A DNA stretch of 64,000 nt from Enoplolaimus lenunculus (lineage: Eukaryota; Nematoda; Enoplea; Enoplida; Thoracostomopsidae). The notes under the pieces are model-generated. The model had not been told where the DNA came from, did not search any database, and saw nothing but the letters and a program-made list of their open reading frames with translations. Below are positions 35,088 to 46,627 of the stretch, piece after piece. A program made the position numbers and the translations under genes. The stretch is from positions 227,759 through 291,758 of the forward strand of contig JASANG010000078.1 of assembly GCA_030248215.1 (NCBI GenBank), read 5' to 3'. Numbering within the stretch: the stretch's first letter is position 1; each line of letters opens with the position of its first letter.

Positions 35088-35289
35088 GGCCAATGTTACT
35101 TTAAGGGGCGTAACTGTAGATTAAACGCATTCCTAAGCCTAAGCCGAAGCCTAAGCGTTGCAAAAATGTGTTCCTAAGCCTAAGCCTAAGCTTAAGCCTG
35201 AGCCTAAGCAAAAAATGTAATATAGAATCTAAAACTACTCTTTTATGGGGCCACCAGAAACCTGGACGCCCCTTAAAGTAAGATGGGCC
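35088..35289 (-). mobile_element. T-family element with perfect 8-bp target duplication
   Basis: GGCCAATGTTACTTTAAGGG and CGCCCCTTAAAGTAAGATGG are inverted ends of at least 20 bp. GGATTTTT stands at 35080-35087 and again at 35290-35297, an exact 8-bp duplication, as in the hAT superfamily. Two CCTAAG blocks lie inside. This copy fixes the family's boundaries. It lies about 370 bp upstream of the collagen start. Confidence 0.92.
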
Positions 35290-35660
35290 GGATTTTTTTA
35301 TAGCAACCGGACTTCACGCGTTATAAATGCTACTTTTATAAAGTTTCAAACCTATGATACTCTCAATTTTTTGTTTAGTTCCAGGTAAGGATAGAGCTGT
35401 GCTTTTGATGACTTTCGGCGCTGTTGCGTCTAATTTTGGAAAAAACAAAACAAACATTGCCACTGGTTTGATTAGCATTACAATATTTCAGGTCGAAAAT
35501 TTCATAATTATACATAATATAATCCATCTTCGAATAGAATATATCAAACGCGCATAAAAAAAACTTGCAGCTTGCAATTAGTTAGCTACCGCATTTTCGC
35601 GGAATCAGCTTGATAAAAATATTTATTCAGTCAAATTTGCGTTGAAAATTATTATTCATC

Positions 35661-38525
35661 ATGAGCTCAGAAGATCCACGTGTTAAAGCGTATCGATATG
35701 TGACGCTGTCGGCGGTTACGTTCAGCGTTGTTGCCGTAGTTACAATCTGTGTTACCCTTCCAATGGTTGGCAATTATATTAAGCATGTTCGGTCACAAAT
35801 GCGATCTGAAATGCATACCTGTGCTGGCTCAATCCGCGAAGTTATCTCTGATGTTGGAATGCTGAAACAAATTGACGTTCCAAGTGAGCTATTTTTTTGC
35901 TTCCCGTTTTAATATTTTCGAAAAGTTCAAATAATTCTTTCAATGACAAAAACTTTGTCGACGGCTTTTTTCAAACTAAACATATTGTGATATATTCCAT
36001 ATAATTAATGCTAGAACGCCGAACATACGCAATTTGCGCACAGTACCAGCTAGCTGTCATTAAAATTCAAGCTTACACAGTATGCACACACAGTAAATCC
36101 CAGTGAGTTGATTTTAACTCAGAATGAGTTGAATCACTCAGTCTGAGTTAGGACTTTCAAAACTCAGAATTCTGAGTCAACATCTGAGTTAGGACTTTCA
36201 AAACTCAGAATTCTGAGTCAACAAAACTTACGCTGACCTAAATTATTCAACTTTTCCCGGAATAAACGGAACTCACAGTGAGAAACAGCTCAACTCAGAG
36301 TGAGTTAATGTTAACTGTATTAACTCGTGCAAATTAATCAGTCTAATGGTTTCGAGCATATATAAGCCACCGCGAAAGCAATTGTACACAAAGTCTAAGA
36401 GTCGTATTTTCAGCTGTGTATAGCACCTGTTAAAAGAGAAATCCAATATTCGCTGTAACATATACACTGTAAATTTCAGTGAGTTGATTTTAACTCAGAA
36501 TGAGTTCAATCACTCAGCGTGAGTTAGAACTGTCAGAACTCAGAATTTTGAGTTTATTCAAATCATTCTGAGTTTATTAATCAACTCACCCAGAGTCAAC
36601 GCAACTCAGACTGAGAATCAGCTGAACTCAGAGTGAGCTAACGTTTATTGATTTTGATTCAGATATAACTAACTCGCTAGCTAAATTGATTAATCAACTC
36701 ATTGCAATTTACAGTGTATACGGTTTTGAAAACGGGATGAATTTCAAAGTTGCCAATTTATCAGCTCAACTGCATGTAGCAGTTTATAGCTGGTCAAAGT
36801 GGTTGCAATATTTAGAACGCTAGCTAGTTTTTAAAGTAACGCTGAGTCGCATACATTTGTTTCTACACTGTAAATTTCAATGAATTGGTTAATCAACTCA
36901 GCAAGAGAGTTTGTTAGGTCGCATAACGACGTAGAGAGAGAATTATGGTTCGCATTCCGTACCTTTATGATTTTCCTCAAGTGTTGTTAGGAACAATTTC
37001 AGTTGGTGACACACGAAATACTCTTTACAACTTTTATAGAACACAACTTTCTTTCCGAAATCTTGGATATCTGCCGTCAAAACATAACTGCATTATTACT
37101 CTTTATTTTAGGGCACAATTGATTATTCTATAAGTAATTGAAATTTTGTATATCTATATAATTAAAGCTAGAACGCACCACAAAATAATGTGCGAAATTT
37201 GTTCAAAATCTTTTCAAATGCAATCGCCATTTCTTTTTCATTAAAATTTTAGAAAACTCACTAAATATTTGCATTTCTCAATTGTGTTGATAGAGTGTAA
37301 TATATTTAAACCTTTTGTTGTTTACATCAACATGCGTTTTTATTTGCGTAAATTTTGATCACGATTCGTTTCCGTTATTATTACAATCTGTTTATACCCT
37401 GCCAAACGGAGTTAGAATTTAATGAGGCTACGTGTTTTAGCGTTACAAAATTTCAATCCTTTTTAAGGTTTAAACACAGATTTTGGTCCAAATTGAAACA
37501 AATTGTGTGATTACTTTATTTAGCAAAAAAGATATCTTAGCTGTTTGCAGATTTAGTCGAAATTTTTTAAAATATATATCTACCATGTAAATTTACGCAT
37601 GGTCAAACCAAAGCTAAAGACAAAAAAGCGCCCGAGATCAAAAAAGGGAGGGTATTTCAGAAATGACCCGAGCGGAAGTTTACGTTGAAGTCAGTTGTGT
37701 AGTTTTGGACAACGTCGGAAGGCAATGAAATTGTCAAAAACTACAGCGCCATATTATCCCTGCAAAATCAGCCATTGTGTTCAATACTACTGAGTAGAAA
37801 GTAGAATTTTATCCTAAATTAATAGAAAAGCATTTAAAATGTGCAATTTTTTAGCGAACCGAACAAGACGACAGTACGGCTCATATCCAGTCGTCAATCC
37901 TGCGGTGGCGTGCGGCCAGTGCTGTCTGCCTGGCCCGCCAGGTCCTGACGGTCCTCAAGGACGACCCGGCCGTCCAGGTATGCCTGGACCGCCAGGCAAA
38001 CCCGGAAAACCTGGCAAATCTCCGATCGCACCATGCGATATGATCCCGCCGCCGCCGTGTCAAGAATGTCCAGTCGGTCCAGTAGGCCCTAAAGGCCCTC
38101 CAGGACCTCCAGGTGATACCGGTGCGCCTGGATCACCTGGTCAACCAGGAGCCGACGCAGCGCCAGGCGACCGCGGCCCCCCTGGTCCACAAGGTGAACC
38201 AGGCCAACCGGGTATCGACGGCGATATTGGACCGCCAGGTGCACCGGCGCCATCAACCCCACCGTTACGTGGTCCACCAGGTGAATCCGGTGAACCAGGT
38301 GACGACGGAGTTGTTGGTCAACCTGGACCTCCTGGCAAGAACGGCAATCCTGGACCGCAAGGCCCACGCGGTGAGCCTGGTCCTGCTGGCGTCGACGGCG
38401 AAGACGGACCACCAGGACCGCCAGGACAGCCTGGACCACAAGGACCGCCAGGCGAGCCTGGTATCTGCCCGAAATATTGTGCACTGGACGGTGGTATATT
38501 TTTCGAAGACGGTACCCGAAGGTAA
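35661..38525 (+). CDS. Cuticle collagen, two exons
   Basis: Secreted structural protein of the nematode cuticle. Exon 1 is 35661-35883, exon 2 is 37855-38525; donor GTGAGC and acceptor TTTTTTAG share a split threonine codon, giving 297 residues, the usual size. Residues 11-38 form the signal/anchor helix of the Col_cuticle_N domain, followed by the conserved helix-rich part to about 72. NRTRRQY (76-82) contains a furin-like RTRR site typical of this family. Then a CGQCC cysteine cluster, a first Gly-X-Y block, an interruption with [12 protein letters not shown], a long second Gly-X-Y block with two small breaks, and the C-terminal [18 protein letters not shown] block, whose cysteines form inter-chain bonds. 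GC-rich coding against an AT-rich background reflects Gly/Pro codons. The 1.97-kb intron, long for this family, is explained in part by M-family insertions. Looks functional. Confidence 0.95.
36089..36345 (+). mobile_element. M-family MITE in collagen intron, with internal duplication
   Basis: CACAGTAAATCCCAGTGAGT start. The word CTGAGTTAGGACTTTCAAAA plus the following AGAATTCTGAGTCAAC occurs twice in a row (about 36141 and 36182), a 41-bp tandem duplication. The right end is lost after GTTAATGTTAACTG. Confidence 0.75.
36465..36716 (+). mobile_element. M-family MITE in collagen intron, TA target site
   Basis: CACTGTAAATTTCAGTGAGT to CATTGCAATTTACAGTG with TA at both sides (36463-36464 and 36717-36718). 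A further left-end fragment lies at 36866-36920. Confidence 0.88.
36921..37854 (+). other. Remainder of collagen intron
   Basis: AT-rich up to about 37600, then a short stretch of mixed composition (37610-37800). I see no further exon that would keep the collagen frame, although a small unannotated exon cannot be excluded. Confidence 0.4.
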
Positions 38526-38781
38526 ATTTTGGGTTTACCTTTTGTTCCTGGCTCCGAGTTTTTAATAAGAAAACGGCAAAGAACAAACAACGACAATCCA
38601 GTGTTTAATTTGCGGCGTTTTTTAATCAACCAAAAATCTCTTCGATTTTAAATCCAAAAATGTTCACTATTAATAATAGTTTTTAGATTTCCACGAGTTT
38701 AAACATTTGGGTTTAAGCAAAGTTATGTTAACTAATTATTGCTTCAGTTGCTGACTTAAATAAGTACTTCTTAGAACCAAC

Positions 38782-38915
38782 GGCCCATGTAAAACATCAC
38801 GGACGGAACGTTTTTGTGTGGGGAATAAGCTTAAGCTTTAGACTAATTTTTTTCCTTTGCTTAGGCTTAGGAATATGCTTATAATACTGTCCCGCCCGTG
38901 TTATTTATATTGGCC
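38782..38915 (+). mobile_element. T-family element, short copy with 8-bp flank match
   Basis: GGCCCATGTAAAACATCACG to GTTATTTATATTGGCC. Flanks GAACCAAC and GAAACAAC match at 7 of 8 bases, supporting an 8-bp target duplication. Only two TTAGGC units remain. Confidence 0.82.
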
Positions 38916-40057
38916 GAAACAACAAACCCCGGTTGCCAGAGAACTAAACGTTTAAGTACGGTTTTCACAAAATTATCAGATTCAGAAATATTCATTGATC
39001 AAGTAGTTAAATAGGTAATTAATTCTATAAGTAAGATATCAGAATCTCAGCCATTATACAGTGCATACATATTCGTATATGTTGCGTTTAATTGGACCAA
39101 AAATTTACTAAAATGTTCTTCCAATTACTTAATTCATTCAAGGTGTAGAAATGCAATAAGAGCGAGTTTGGTCCAAATATACGGTAATTATTTTACTGCA
39201 AGTTATGCTAAATTGTACACATGAAAGGCAGTCCCGACGGAGGGTATTGGGAGGCCGTACCTCGCTCCTCAAATTCAGCTGGTGCCCGCCAAATAGATTC
39301 GGTCTGAAAGTAAACATTCTTGAATTGCAATTGTAGGGTCTCAATTGTCTGTGGACGCTCCTGATTGCACAGGGTATAACTTGTGAAGAGGTAGTTTTGG
39401 CTAAGTAGGCCCCAGTCTGTAAATTCCAGCGATATTTATATCAATAGGGACAACAGGTCATCCTGCTATTGTTATCCCCTTACAATTCAAACCAAAAAAT
39501 TATTTGGTATCACGGATTTTTGGTCAAAAATATAATCGCAGCTCTGTCAAAGTTACTTAAGAATTAAAAAATTTAAAAAAATATATTTGTTGTTTATATT
39601 TAAAGTTTTAGTGTATGTGTGCGTGTGTGTATGCCTCTAAACATTGCCATTGTTTAATACCAAAGATATTTGATGGTTTAATTTGTTTAATGCTTTCGTT
39701 CAAAATAAACTTGCGTTCAAAAGTTTCTTGAATTTAATTTAAAACTTTGAATTAAAGAAAAATAACAAATATTTGTTTTATTTATATAAAAATTTGAATG
39801 AAAAATATTATTAGCCAGTTTTGTTCTGTTTTCTATATCCCATATTAATCATAGGGGCCAGCCCACTTATAAACAGTCAATCTGCTGGAGTTTGATACTT
39901 GGGCTTTGAGTTACGCATAGGATTTTTAGGCTTACACTTGGAATTTGGCTTAGGTTTACAATCAGGTTATAAAACTTCGGCTTGGTTGGCAGACCGCTAT
40001 ATATAATATGGGCCGTTTTACACTGTAAATTAATTTAACATCAAAATCGAAATAAAT
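38916..40057. other. Intergenic between collagen and the inverted repeat
   Basis: 39220-39350 is repeat R5; 39600-39635 is a GT-rich run; 39870-40015 is a decayed T copy (AGGATTTTTAGGCTTACAC to ATATAATATGGGCC). No gene seen. Confidence 0.45.
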
Positions 40058-40066
40058 AAAAGACAA

Positions 40067-40350
40067 TTAAGCCGTATTCACACATGCAAGAGTTTGCTGC
40101 GACAACTTGCAGCTGCAACCTGCACTTGCAAAGTTTTGTCCAAAATCGTGTTCGAAAAACTTGCAGCTGCAAATAATTCATTAAAAATCATAGCTTCGAA
40201 TTTTGTTCACATGAGTGAACAGCTGTGCAAGTTCGCTGAATTTATTGCAGTCGCTTTCTCGTTGACTGATCAAAAAAATGCAAGTTCTGCGTACAATTTG
40301 CAGCTGCAAGTCCTCGCAGCAAAAAACATGCACGTGTAAATAGGGCTTAA
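40067..40350. mobile_element. TTAA-flanked palindromic MITE
   Basis: TTAA then GCCGTATTCACACATGCAAG at the left, GCACGTGTAAATAGGGC then TTAA at the right. CAACTTGCAGCTGCAA and TTGCAGCTGCAAGTCCTC mirror each other inside. TTAA target sites are the mark of the piggyBac superfamily. Confidence 0.75.
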
Positions 40351-40894
40351 TACGTAGTAACCTAGTTTGAAATACGATCATTCCTCACCAATTCAGTTTT
40401 GCTTAGCATTTTACGATGTAAAAATTGTACATCGAAGCTTTCAATGACTTTGGTTTAGCTAAGTTAATAAATATTATGGCGTTACTGCAAGAACCGTAAC
40501 AAAGTGTGGTCCTTCGTCCAATTTATAATCTTAAAATATAGGCATTAGAAACAGCTAAATGTTGATATAATTCCGAGTGAACTATACATTATTCCTTGTT
40601 GTCAATTTGAGACAAACGTTCAGCTACCTTCGGCCGGCGGTGGCCTTGATTTGGTTATACAATCGTAAAACAGGTTCATCTTGAATTTAAAATGATACGA
40701 AATTTTTTCACTGCCCCCCCCCCCCCCGATTGACCAGATAACTCTGGTCAATATATCTTAAGTACAGAAGAGAGTTACCCCCCAGTGTATAATAGCAGAT
40801 TGTTAATGGTCGTCGCTATTTAATTGCTTGCATGAATTTGAACCAAGATGGTGAATACATACTTAAAATATGCTGCTTATATTGCAATGCTTAA

Positions 40895-40936
40895 ATTGTG
40901 GACGGTGCCGGACGTCAAGTATAGCGCAACCCTAAC
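40895..40936. mobile_element. S-family end fragment
   Basis: GTGGACGGTGCCGGACGTCA then AGTATAGCGCAACCCTAA is one end of an S element standing alone, immediately before the receptor pseudogene. Mirror at 63119-63161. Confidence 0.55.
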
Positions 40937-40944
40937 GTTATTTT

Positions 40945-41207
40945 CTACGAAACGCTGGAAAGCGTTCGCAATTGGCGATGTGACTAAATATCTGACCGAT
41001 CATAATGTTCATAATACGATTCTTAGTAAACAGTATTTCAAATTTTTAAGAAACAAATACGATAATCTACATTGCCCGGAATTTAAACGAAAGCAGAGCT
41101 CGTAGTCTAAAACACTTTTTTCACAAGGGTGTTTTACTACTTTGACTGTTAAGCATTTTACGACTATTTTTAAATTATTGGGCGTTGGATTAACAATAGC
41201 TAATGTC
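40945..41207 (+). pseudogene. Decayed 3' end of the iGluR-like receptor
   Basis: Corresponds to residues about 357-443 of the receptor at 45230 (KAFAIGDVTKYLTDHNVHN, then HCPEFKRKQSS, a stop, then FTTLTVKHFTTIFKLLGVGL). An in-frame TAG follows KRKQSS and the last helix is cut by another stop. The S1 part and first helices are missing. A duplicated, dead tail of a host receptor gene. Confidence 0.8.
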
Positions 41208-41269
41208 TAAAAATGTTTAAATACGTACACGTAATATGAAAATCTTGCAGTAAACCGAAACTATTTCGA

Positions 41270-41720
41270 TTTCTGTGTCTGAAGCTTTTTTCTTTAGTAT
41301 TCGGGACCCTAAGCACAAAAAGCTATTCAGTATCCTGGACACTGAAGCTTTTTTGTCTTCAGTATCCTGGATACTGAAGTTTTTTGGCTCAGTATCCGGT
41401 ACACTAAAGACAAAAAAGCTTCAGTGTCAAGTTTTTTGGCTTCAGTTTTCAGGATACTGAAGCGTTTTGGCTCCATTGTCCCGGACACTGAAGCTTTTTT
41501 AGCTTCAGTGTGCCGTATACTTAAGCAAAAAGCTTCAGTATCCGTGGATACTGAAGCCAAAAGAGCTTCAGTATTTCGGATACTGAAGCCCAAAAAGCTT
41601 CAGTGTCCAGAAAACTGAAGCTTTTAGGCTTCAGCATTAAGGATATTGAAGCTTTTTGGCTTTAGTCTCCATGGCACTATCCTCTCAAAAGTCACCTGGT
41701 GTACGCATATTATTGATGAA
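41270..41720. repeat. CTTCAG/CTGAAG hairpin satellite
   Basis: About twelve units of roughly 36-40 bp in which CTGAAGCTTTTTTGG or similar alternates with CTTCAGTGTCC/GGATACTGAAG, so each pair forms a hairpin. The edge TCACCTGGTGTACGCATATT is also found at 23660, so this is an expanded element rather than random satellite. Confidence 0.8.
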
Positions 41721-43951
41721 GTTGCATAAGACACGCATTCAAAGTTTGTAATTCGATAGAAGTCGGAGATATTCGCTAAAGAAACTATGAATAATTTAGC
41801 AAATAACTTTTATATTTCAATAAATGGATTGACTTTAAAAGTGTTTGCGTTAGAAACCTCAATGTTCGCAGAAAAAACTAAAAGTTGAGTTCAAGTTTTG
41901 GCGTCCAACTCTTTCTGCTAAAACAACATCTGCTACATATTAGCTTATGGTGGGGCCCTGGTCCGACGTTCTGAAATGTGTATTGCAGTCAGTATCGGAG
42001 CTAACAGGGGTGGCGACTCCCCCAAATTTCAAGGTGGGAGTCTCCAATTTGCGAGCGAGAAACTAGACGCAGTTTAAAGTTCGGCGGTTTTTGTTTCAAC
42101 CGTTTAGGGTGGGAGCCCCTTTAGGGCTGGGTCTCTTCCAAATGTGGTATGTGGGTGGCTGCTTCGGCTCTGAGTGCTTTTGTGCGTTAGCAAGCAAATG
42201 TTGCTAAAACGTTATAAACGCCTGTTTCAATTATGGCTTAAATTGATGGTACAAACTTTGAAATTTCAATTCTTCTTGCATTAGAAGTCGTATCCGGTGC
42301 CAATATTACAAAATTTGGAAAAAGCTTTTACCGTATTTTATTACACAATTTATTACTTTGGTTTAAACCAAAACCATTATAAAGTTTAAAAACTTTAGAC
42401 TTTTTGTGCTAAAATTAGGCTTTCGCTGAATTTTTGCTTCTGTACAATAGAGAGATATAAGGACATCCTGTTCGTTTTATAAGCTGAAACTGTGTTGCGT
42501 TAACAAAGGCTGTTGTTTGCTGCCATATTCATTATATCTCAATTGCGGATTTTCGGTTTAATTCTCGTAACGGTACTTAAATATCAAAGCAGTTTATTTC
42601 AAATTTTTTACCCCGGTAGGCTAGTAAGTAGGACCATATATGTCAAAGTATTTGCAAACCAGTATAGTTTTGAGAGCTATAATTTAGAACTCGTCTTATC
42701 GTTTGCCATCACCCCAATGGTTTTGTTTACCCCAAACGATTGGTTTTACTCCAACAGCTTTTTTCCTACACCCTGACTGTTGATTTCAACCCAACGGTTG
42801 CTTTATCCTCAGCGATTACTTTCACTCCAACGGTTGGTTTCATCTCACCGGTTGCTTTCAACCCAACGATCGCTTTCACCCAAATAGTTTATGTAAAAAG
42901 TCGTTTCAAAGTCGATAATATTAGTTTTCTAAAACATATTGCAGATAGCAAAACTGTTTGAAATGTTTAGGGTAACGCTAACAGTAGATACCTATTATTG
43001 AAGAAATTTTACCTGGATTTTGATTATTTTTGGGCGTGCCAGATTAATTGAATTTGTCAAAATTTGGTAACAATTTTTCAGCTTTCAGTTCCACTTGTGC
43101 AGTGAAACAAAATTTGATGGTGAAACTGCGCATTTATAGAAACTTTCAAGGCGAAAACTTGTCTGTTAATTAGAAATTTTTGTAAGTAAATAAAGAATTT
43201 ATGGGATATTTCCTGTTTGCATGCCACGTTTCACAAATTTCGCTTTTTAGTACTTAAAATTCGTACAATATACACACAGTTAGTTATATGGCCCGAACCT
43301 TGACCCGTGTTACTTTCAGAGCTGTTCCAATTTCAACTGGAACAACAAAAAAGTGGCTTTATGGGTCTTAGATTATATTTGCTTTCTTTATGTTTAACAG
43401 GCTTAACAGGCGTATACTTTTTCATCACTTACACTAAGTTTTAGGCTCAGGAATATGCTTAATCCACTATTTATTTATGGAAATAAAACATCTACCAGCA
43501 ATGTGGACTTACCCTAGACAAAGTTTAAAAGAACAAATACTAGCTACCCAAACAAGCAAAACAACACGAGAAACCAACATTTTAAAAAGTTTCTGCAGCC
43601 ACTACCAAAATAAAACCCATATGGGTATCTTGTGAACAAAACCGCAATCTATACAGGGTGTAATCAAAATTTTGTAGCTATCCATATTTGTAGCTCGAAC
43701 GAAAGTACCACTAGCTATGTAGTACTGATACTTACCCATATGGGCATCGTGAAAATACTTGTCACCAAGTATGACTAAGGTGATAAGATAGGTACCAAAT
43801 GCACAAGTAGTAATGTGAACCCCGCATAAGAATCATAATTTTTTAAAACCACAATTTTTGACAAATCTTTTGGCACACATATTTCTCATCTATTAGGTTG
43901 TCAGTGTGCAAAATTTGAAGCAAACAACTTCGATACTGTTTGAGCATTGCG
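41721..43951. other. Left-arm spacer without recognised gene
   Basis: 41940-42010 holds an N-like end. 42770-42895 holds five degenerate copies of the 18-bp minisatellite unit (GTTTCAACCCAACGGTTGC and similar). 43355-43480 is a decayed T copy. No protein-like frame. Confidence 0.45.
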
Positions 43952-44612
43952 GCGTTCACGCTATAACTGGGGCAGTTCGGAACATGTTTTGTCCATGTTT
44001 GTTTCACGACAACATAAAATGTGACTTGAATAGCGTTATGTAAACGAAATGCGAATGTCACATGACTATGGCTTATAAATCCCTGATCTCCAATAATCAT
44101 CGTATACAAACAGTCATATATCTCATGATGCCACAGGACATTTATGCGAATATCATATGATATTCCGAAATTCTACTGAATATTACCAGATATTATGCAG
44201 GACAATGTAATTTATGCGCACTAGTAATATGGTGAAATGTCAGATAATGTAGCTTCAGGGGATTTTTGTTTCTATTATTCTGTTTCTGGCGGAAATTTTG
44301 CCTAAATATATTCATAAGCATAAATGACTGAAACTTCAAGTTTTAGTATCGTATGATATTCTACAGGACATTGAGACTAGTGTTCCACATCCTTGCAGAC
44401 ATTTTCAAACACGTCATCTGATATTGACGGACAATATTTCTAACATCATATGATATTGCAGTACAAACAATGAATGCCACATCAGTATAGCAGAGAATTC
44501 AAATTATTGGAATTATGATGGCGGTTCAGCTTACGTACAAAATGTTACCCGCTATTGTACTAAGAATAAAACGTGTTACATGTTGCCCCAGTTATAACAT
44601 GCACCACGCATA
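43952..44612 (-). repeat. D-family repeat, left-arm copy
   Basis: GTTCACGCTATAACTGGGGC near the left and TTGCCCCAGTTATAACATGC near the right are inverted repeats, suggesting a DNA-element origin. ATCATATGATATT words occur repeatedly. Related to 29116-29740; mirror at 59420-60080. Confidence 0.65.
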
Positions 44613-45229
44613 ATACCATGCGAGCTAAACTCAAAGTCCGCACTTGAAATGCATGGACAATAAAGGTTTATGCTCGTGTTTTGTAAGTTATACAACCATG
44701 TAACGTAAAACAAATTACGCTTTGATACTGTTATTAAGCAAAGTGCGATTGTCATTGTACTCAAAAAACGTGGTTGTGACGCCATTTCCAACGTCTTGAC
44801 GTATGAGCATTTTTTAACTGTAAATTTTTGTATTCGTTGTGTTTTTTCAAGAAAATCTCGTGTAAAAACGTTATATTAAACAGTTTTTGCGTTTCAAACA
44901 TTTGCCGAAACGATTTTTATTAATGTAAAAGGTTGCATTTATAGATCATCCACGTAATAATGAGCGTATAGTCGAAAACACTGGCCACTCCCGCTTTAGG
45001 ACTAACTTCGAAAAACAATGCTACGACCAGGGCCTGATGCGACAACGTGCTCCATGTACTTAATAGATAGTCGATGTTATCCTGACATTGTTCGCAGGGA
45101 GTAGACGCTAAGTAGAATCTCTAGACAGGGACTATTGACAAAAAGCCGCCTCTCGTTGCAACTGTTATAACCATTTTTAGGATTATGCATGATTGATTGT
45201 ACAGGTTAGTTTGACAAATTTAAAAAAAT

Positions 45230-46627
45230 ATGACTACAATTAATTTATGTTCACAATTACATTATCCGTACTCGAACGAATGTTTCGAAACTAGCAACAG
45301 CAACACAACTGCAATTGATGAACCGACCAATTGCAGTGGATACCTTGGTACGGAAGTTTCAGCTTTTAGCAATATTGCAAATTGGTTTGGAATTTCAATT
45401 GCATTACGAAAAATCAGAAGCAACTACATTGACTTTTCAAAAATATTCAACGAAAACGTTTCGAACTGTGACTGCTTCGGGATCACTGTAGGAACCCGTT
45501 TGTTAAGATTAGATTTTACTGAACCTGTCGCACAAATTTCAGGCCAGTACGCAATAATTGCACAAAAATTGCCTGCGAATGCGTACAGTAATGCTAATGT
45601 GTTTGCAATAATACGGCCACTGCATCAAATCGCACTATTAGCTGGAATTGTATTGTTTTGGTTCGCCGTTAAATTATCACAAAAAGTTAAAAAAATAAAA
45701 AGTTGCCCCGGAAGGCACCGCCAGCAAAATTGCCGTGCACAGAACCGACACAATTATTTCGATCATGCAGACCATAACTCAACTGTTTGTTATTTGGCAT
45801 TTAGCGTGCTTTTAGCCATAGTATTAGGTGTTGCAAGCAATCTTCTTGCAGTTGTCCTTAGCCAACCCCTTAAACTGTGGGAAAATCCGTTCACAGATTT
45901 CACAACTTTACATCAATGTCTAATCGCTTTCCGTTGTCATCTTTTTGTACCTGACTGGATAACAGAAATTCAATGGCTCGATTCAAACGCTGAAGTGCGT
46001 AAACTATTTTCGCTTCTTGAAAGCCGCCATAATTCAACAAGCGTTTTGGAATTTACTCTCCATGGCAAGAATACCACTGAAAACTTAATCCTAATAGAAA
46101 CCCTAAACCAAAATCTGGTTACCGCTGACGGTACTCCTGTTACAACTGTTGTATTTTTTGCTGTTCCTTCGGATACGTATGTTTCTGAATCCATCCAACC
46201 ACACGTTTCACGGCAACTGTTAGTTTTGAGTGAAAAATCAACAGGGATTGGTTTAAACTTTAACATTGTCTGCCGTAAAACGTTGGAGCGCTTCAAATTA
46301 ACAGCAATCAAACAAGCGTTCGCAATCGGCGATCTGACCAAATATGTGACCGATCATAATGTTCATAACTTGATTCAAAGTAAACAGTATGGTGAAATTT
46401 TAAGAAACAAATACGAAAATCAACATCGCCCGGAAATTAAACGAAAGCAGAGCTCGAAATCTCAAACACATTTTTCACAAGGGTCATTTACTACTTTGAC
46501 TGTTAAACATTTTACGTCTATTTTTAAACTATTTGGCGTTGGATTAACAATAGCTTGCGTTATGACCGCAGCGGAATGTGGATGTCGCCAATTCTGGCAT
46601 GGAATAACATGGTGGTGTCCGATGTGA
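45230..46627 (+). CDS. Divergent ionotropic-glutamate-receptor-like protein, left-arm copy
   Basis: A single open frame of 465 codons. The order of parts matches an ionotropic glutamate receptor (Lig_chan family) without the large N-terminal domain. S1 half-site: about residues 38-115, with GTRLLRLDFTEP (88-99) in place of the usual T..R...DFT.P. First helix about 128-150. Third helix about 186-210, GVASNLLAVVLSQP, where normal channels have SYTANLAAFLT. S2 half-site: about 219-425. Last helix about 427-447. The short loop 151-185 is charged and histidine/cysteine-rich and shows no pore helix, so ion conduction is doubtful. N-sequons occur at NST and NTT sites. The start is the first ATG after an in-frame stop region; an upstream exon ending at TTGTACAG cannot be ruled out. 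The mirror copy at 57405 encodes the same protein. Confidence 0.62.
   Translation: MTTINLCSQLHYPYSNECFETSNSNTTAIDEPTNCSGYLGTEVSAFSNIANWFGISIALRKIRSNYIDFSKIFNENVSNCDCFGITVGTRLLRLDFTEPVAQISGQYAIIAQKLPANAYSNANVFAIIRPLHQIALLAGIVLFWFAVKLSQKVKKIKSCPGRHRQQNCRAQNRHNYFDHADHNSTVCYLAFSVLLAIVLGVASNLLAVVLSQPLKLWENPFTDFTTLHQCLIAFRCHLFVPDWITEIQWLDSNAEVRKLFSLLESRHNSTSVLEFTLHGKNTTENLILIETLNQNLVTADGTPVTTVVFFAVPSDTYVSESIQPHVSRQLLVLSEKSTGIGLNFNIVCRKTLERFKLTAIKQAFAIGDLTKYVTDHNVHNLIQSKQYGEILRNKYENQHRPEIKRKQSSKSQTHFSQGSFTTLTVKHFTSIFKLFGVGLTIACVMTAAECGCRQFWHGITWWCPM

Noticed and set aside
37881-38629. Antisense frames over the collagen (60-165 codons)
   Set aside because: Shadows of the Gly-X-Y codon pattern; the plus-strand gene has splice sites and all family domains.
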